Under the pieces are notes generated by a model. The model saw nothing but the letters and a program-made list of their open reading frames with translations, had not been told where the DNA came from and ran no database searches. Position numbers and translations under genes: made by a program. From Argentina anserina (taxonomy: Eukaryota > Streptophyta > Magnoliopsida > Rosales > Rosaceae): 64,000 nt of DNA. The stretch spans positions 24,188,501 through 24,252,500 of the forward strand of contig NC_065874.1 of assembly GCF_933775445.1 (NCBI RefSeq), given 5' to 3'. Positions 61,210 to 64,000 of the stretch are shown here, piece by piece; position 1 is the first letter of the stretch; every line of letters starts with the position of its first letter.

Positions 61210-64000
61210 TGTAACGACCCTAAAATTTCAAGCTTAAAAACTCAAAATTCCAAAGTCGTTAAACACTAAACAATTTCAATGAAATCGAAATCATTTAAAA
61301 TGCACAGCGGATCATTACTGAGTTCTCAATACAACTCAGAAAACCAATTATTACAACCCAAATTAATAATTCAACATTACATAAGATGGAAATGTAATAA
61401 TTCTCACAATCCATCACAAAACTCACAATAAATCCACACCAATTCTCACACTCAAATCCACGCTAGAACCTCACCACAAGCAGGATACGAATGACTTCGA
61501 CTCTTCGGAGTCGTCACTCGATCTCCACTAATCAACACCTGCGGAATTATCCCATACACCATCGAATTGGTGCACCGGGATTGTAAACACAAACCCGGTA
61601 AGCTTATAGCTCGTATGAGTAAAATGACAATGTAACTCGCATAACAAAATATACGAAATTCCACAAATCAACAAATATAAATGCACTCATAAGTTAATGG
61701 ACGGCCCATCTGGTTGTCCCAAAAACATATGAAAAGAAGGTGCTCATGAGAAATCGGGAACCCTTCTGGTTACCCAAATACATTTATAATACGGGTACTA
61801 ATGAACGCTGGTACACATTTGTTACCCCTCACGTAGTACACCGCCGATATTGGGCAACCACCCGCTACCCAACATCAAAACAATATGAGTACTCATGAGC
61901 AAATAACCACCTGTTACCTCACATGCAGTACTCCGGCAGACAGACTAGAGCTCTAACTGTATCGTAACTTTCGCCCGGCCAAAGGCTAGGTTCCGACTTG
62001 CCAAACACGTACAATAATCTCACATCATATTGTACAAACATCAAGTCCGAAGATAAATCAATATTTTAACAATCTCCATGTTAAAATCACGTACAATAAT
62101 CTCACATCATATTGTACAAATCAAAATCACATGCTCGATAAAATCTTGTCATCGAAATGACATCTTCACGATAAAATCATAACAGTACATTATATAGCAA
62201 ACTATATATATATGTACTTATTTACCATTTATACAATATATATATAATCCACTATATCGTATACGTGTCATAATTCATGAACACGTCCGAAGACAAAACG
62301 TTTAACAAACACATATTAAAATCACGTACAATAATCAAACCTCATATTGTACAAATTAATTCACATGCTCGTCATATAATTCTCGTCATCGAAATGACCA
62401 ATTCCAATGAATTCATAACAGTATATAATATAGCAAACTATATATATAAGTACTTATTTACCATTATACGAATATATATATATTCCACTATATCATATAC
62501 ATGTCGTATTTCAATATTTAAAACTCTTGCAAAAATCTTGAATTCACCGCAAAGGTAGATTCGTAAATATGTGAGATTTTACTCACCTTATCGACTCGAG
62601 TGTAATTCCACAATTTCCGAAATTAATTCATTTCCTTGATTTATCTATTACCTTGAAAAGATAAGAAAAGAATTTAGAAACGTTTCGTAAACCTTTAAAT
62701 GCCGAAACAATAATAATCGGTTACTTTTCAGCAATTTTCGGTTTTACGAATTTACTATTCACGTATTTACTATTCATGTATTAATGTACAAATACACATC
62801 CAATACGTATCTCTGTACGAGTACATACTGTTTACGTATTTTTGTATGAGTACATACTGTTTACGTATTTCTGTACTGTCTCAGTAAATAATAATTACTG
62901 AATTACCCTTCCAAAATTACTTTTTACCTTTACTAAAAGTAATTTACATTTACATTTACCGTACGTAAATAAAATTTACATTTACATTTATCGTACGTAA
63001 ATAAAATTTACTTTTACCGTACGTAAAAATAAATTACAAAATTACCATTTTCGGAAACACTGTTCACGCAGCCGCACGTGGCTCTCACGCGCCACTCACT
63101 GTGGCAGCGCGTGGGCCTACGCGCCGAGCCCAAAACCGGCGCGTAGCACGCCACCGCTGCCCCATTTCTCTCCTTTTCTTCCTCCTCTTCCTCCCCACGG
63201 CCTCACGCCGTCTCTATGCCACTCCACGCACTCACACGCGCCGCCTAAGGCGGCGGTGCTCCATTCTCCTCTACACCTCCGAAATCCTTCCAAATCGATT
63301 CACATCCCTCCCAATCACTCCCAAAACATCACACAATCACACACAACAGTCAATTTTATCAAACCTTACCTAAATCGCACGGTTGAGGCTTCGATTCGTC
63401 GTCGAGTAGTGGCGAGTGGGTGCGAGGCTCAGCGAGCTCGAGGGTTGCAGCGAGGGGTCACGCGGTGCTCCGGGGTCCGGTGATGAGGGACACGGCGGCT
63501 TGGAGGCGGAGATCGCGGTGCGATGCAGAGGGAGGCTCGGGGAGAGAGAAGGAGGTCTCGGCGGCGAGGCGCGGTGCGACGAACTCGGGGTTGCTTGAGG
63601 GGGAACTCGCGAGGCGGTAGAGAGCGGCGGTGCAAGCCACGAAGGGTTGAGGACGGAGATCGGGGAGGGAGAGTGACTCGGGAGAGAGAGGGAAGGAGGG
63701 AGGCGCGGGGGTGAGGGAGAGAGAATAGGGTTTCTGAAAAATGGAAACCATATTCTGATTAATTTCCTTTTATAGCCCTTTCCAAATCGGAAACTAACTT
63801 TTATCGTTAATAACTTCCACGTCCGACGTCCGATTAGAACGTGTCACATATTCACGAACTCGTATCGACGAGCTCTACAACTTTCGTGAAAAAAGTTGTC
63901 GCAACCGAGCGACGGAATAAAAGTCGATATATACGTTGTGGTAACGTTACGTTTTTTTAAATTAAATGTTCCGAGAACGTTTCCGTTTCGTAATTTCGCA
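61210..64000 (-). repeat. Right (5') LTR of element 3, incomplete at window edge
   Basis: Matches the left LTR from TGTAACGACCC to about 85 bp before its end. It retains the segment 62500-62750 that the left LTR lacks. Confidence 0.92.

Larger units (their letters stand above)
53817..64000 (-). mobile_element. Element 3: Ty3/gypsy chromovirus (Tekay/Del-like), running off the right edge
   Basis: LTRs with TGTAACGACCC starts at 53817 and 61210. The iMet-type primer site lies beside the right LTR and the polypurine tract beside the left. The order gag - protease - RT - RNase H - integrase - chromodomain on the minus strand identifies a chromovirus. It is inserted in element 2; the flank before the left LTR is TTTTG. 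The right LTR lacks its last ~85 bp in this window, so the target duplication cannot be checked. Several nonsense changes and a 4-nt loss make it non-autonomous. Confidence 0.93.

Overview
The window looks like nuclear DNA of a eudicot plant. It has intron-rich genes with GT-AG junctions, nuclear tRNA genes with upstream CAA motifs and T-run terminators, and many plant-type transposons. Residue-level resemblance suggests a rosid, perhaps Rosaceae, but this is an inference.

Positions 1-28750 form a gene-bearing arm, with all four protein genes on the minus strand. (1) The first 13 exons of AP-2 alpha-adaptin (endocytosis) run off the left edge; exon 4 carries a one-base insertion that breaks the frame. 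(2) A RETICULATA-related (DUF3411) plastid protein has 7 exons and 394 codons. Two inverted solo-LTR-like repeats flank its exon 4, and a tRNA-Ser(GCU) gene lies 156 bp upstream of its ATG. (3) A BTB/NPH3-family protein resembling At3g44820 has 4 exons and 632 codons. (4) A UDP-apiose/UDP-xylose synthase has 9 exons and 391 codons. A tRNA-Arg(UCU) lies between (3) and (4). Exon sums of genes 2-4 divide exactly by three, which argues that base quality is good and makes the adaptin frameshift noteworthy.

Positions 28750-38250 hold mostly non-autonomous DNA transposons. Several can be delimited by target-site duplications: two copies of a G-rich hAT MITE, an element with CAGYGGCGGAT termini, and an 873-bp hAT element with GGCCGGCC-type ends that carries LTR-retrotransposon debris. 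Two more lie in the gene arm: a 1479-bp hAT and a 1492-bp Mutator-like element. A MATH-domain gene fragment sits just left of the retrotransposon block.

Positions 38251-64000 are a retrotransposon block with every element in minus orientation. Element 1 (38251-49744, target duplication TGCAT) is a decayed Ty3/gypsy element of the Tat type with a second, archaeal-like RNase H. Element 2 (50972-53816) is the 3' part of a relative, and element 3 (53817 to beyond the right edge), a Tekay/Del-like chromovirus with long LTRs, is inserted into it. The most striking feature is that elements 1 and 2 carry different host-gene fragments at the same place, between an A-rich tract (sense strand) and the 3' LTR. 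Element 1 has an intron-free calreticulin fragment; element 2 has a RopGEF fragment followed by a TFIIIC-subunit (GTF3C3-like) fragment. This suggests a retrotransposon family with a recurrent slot for capturing host sequence.
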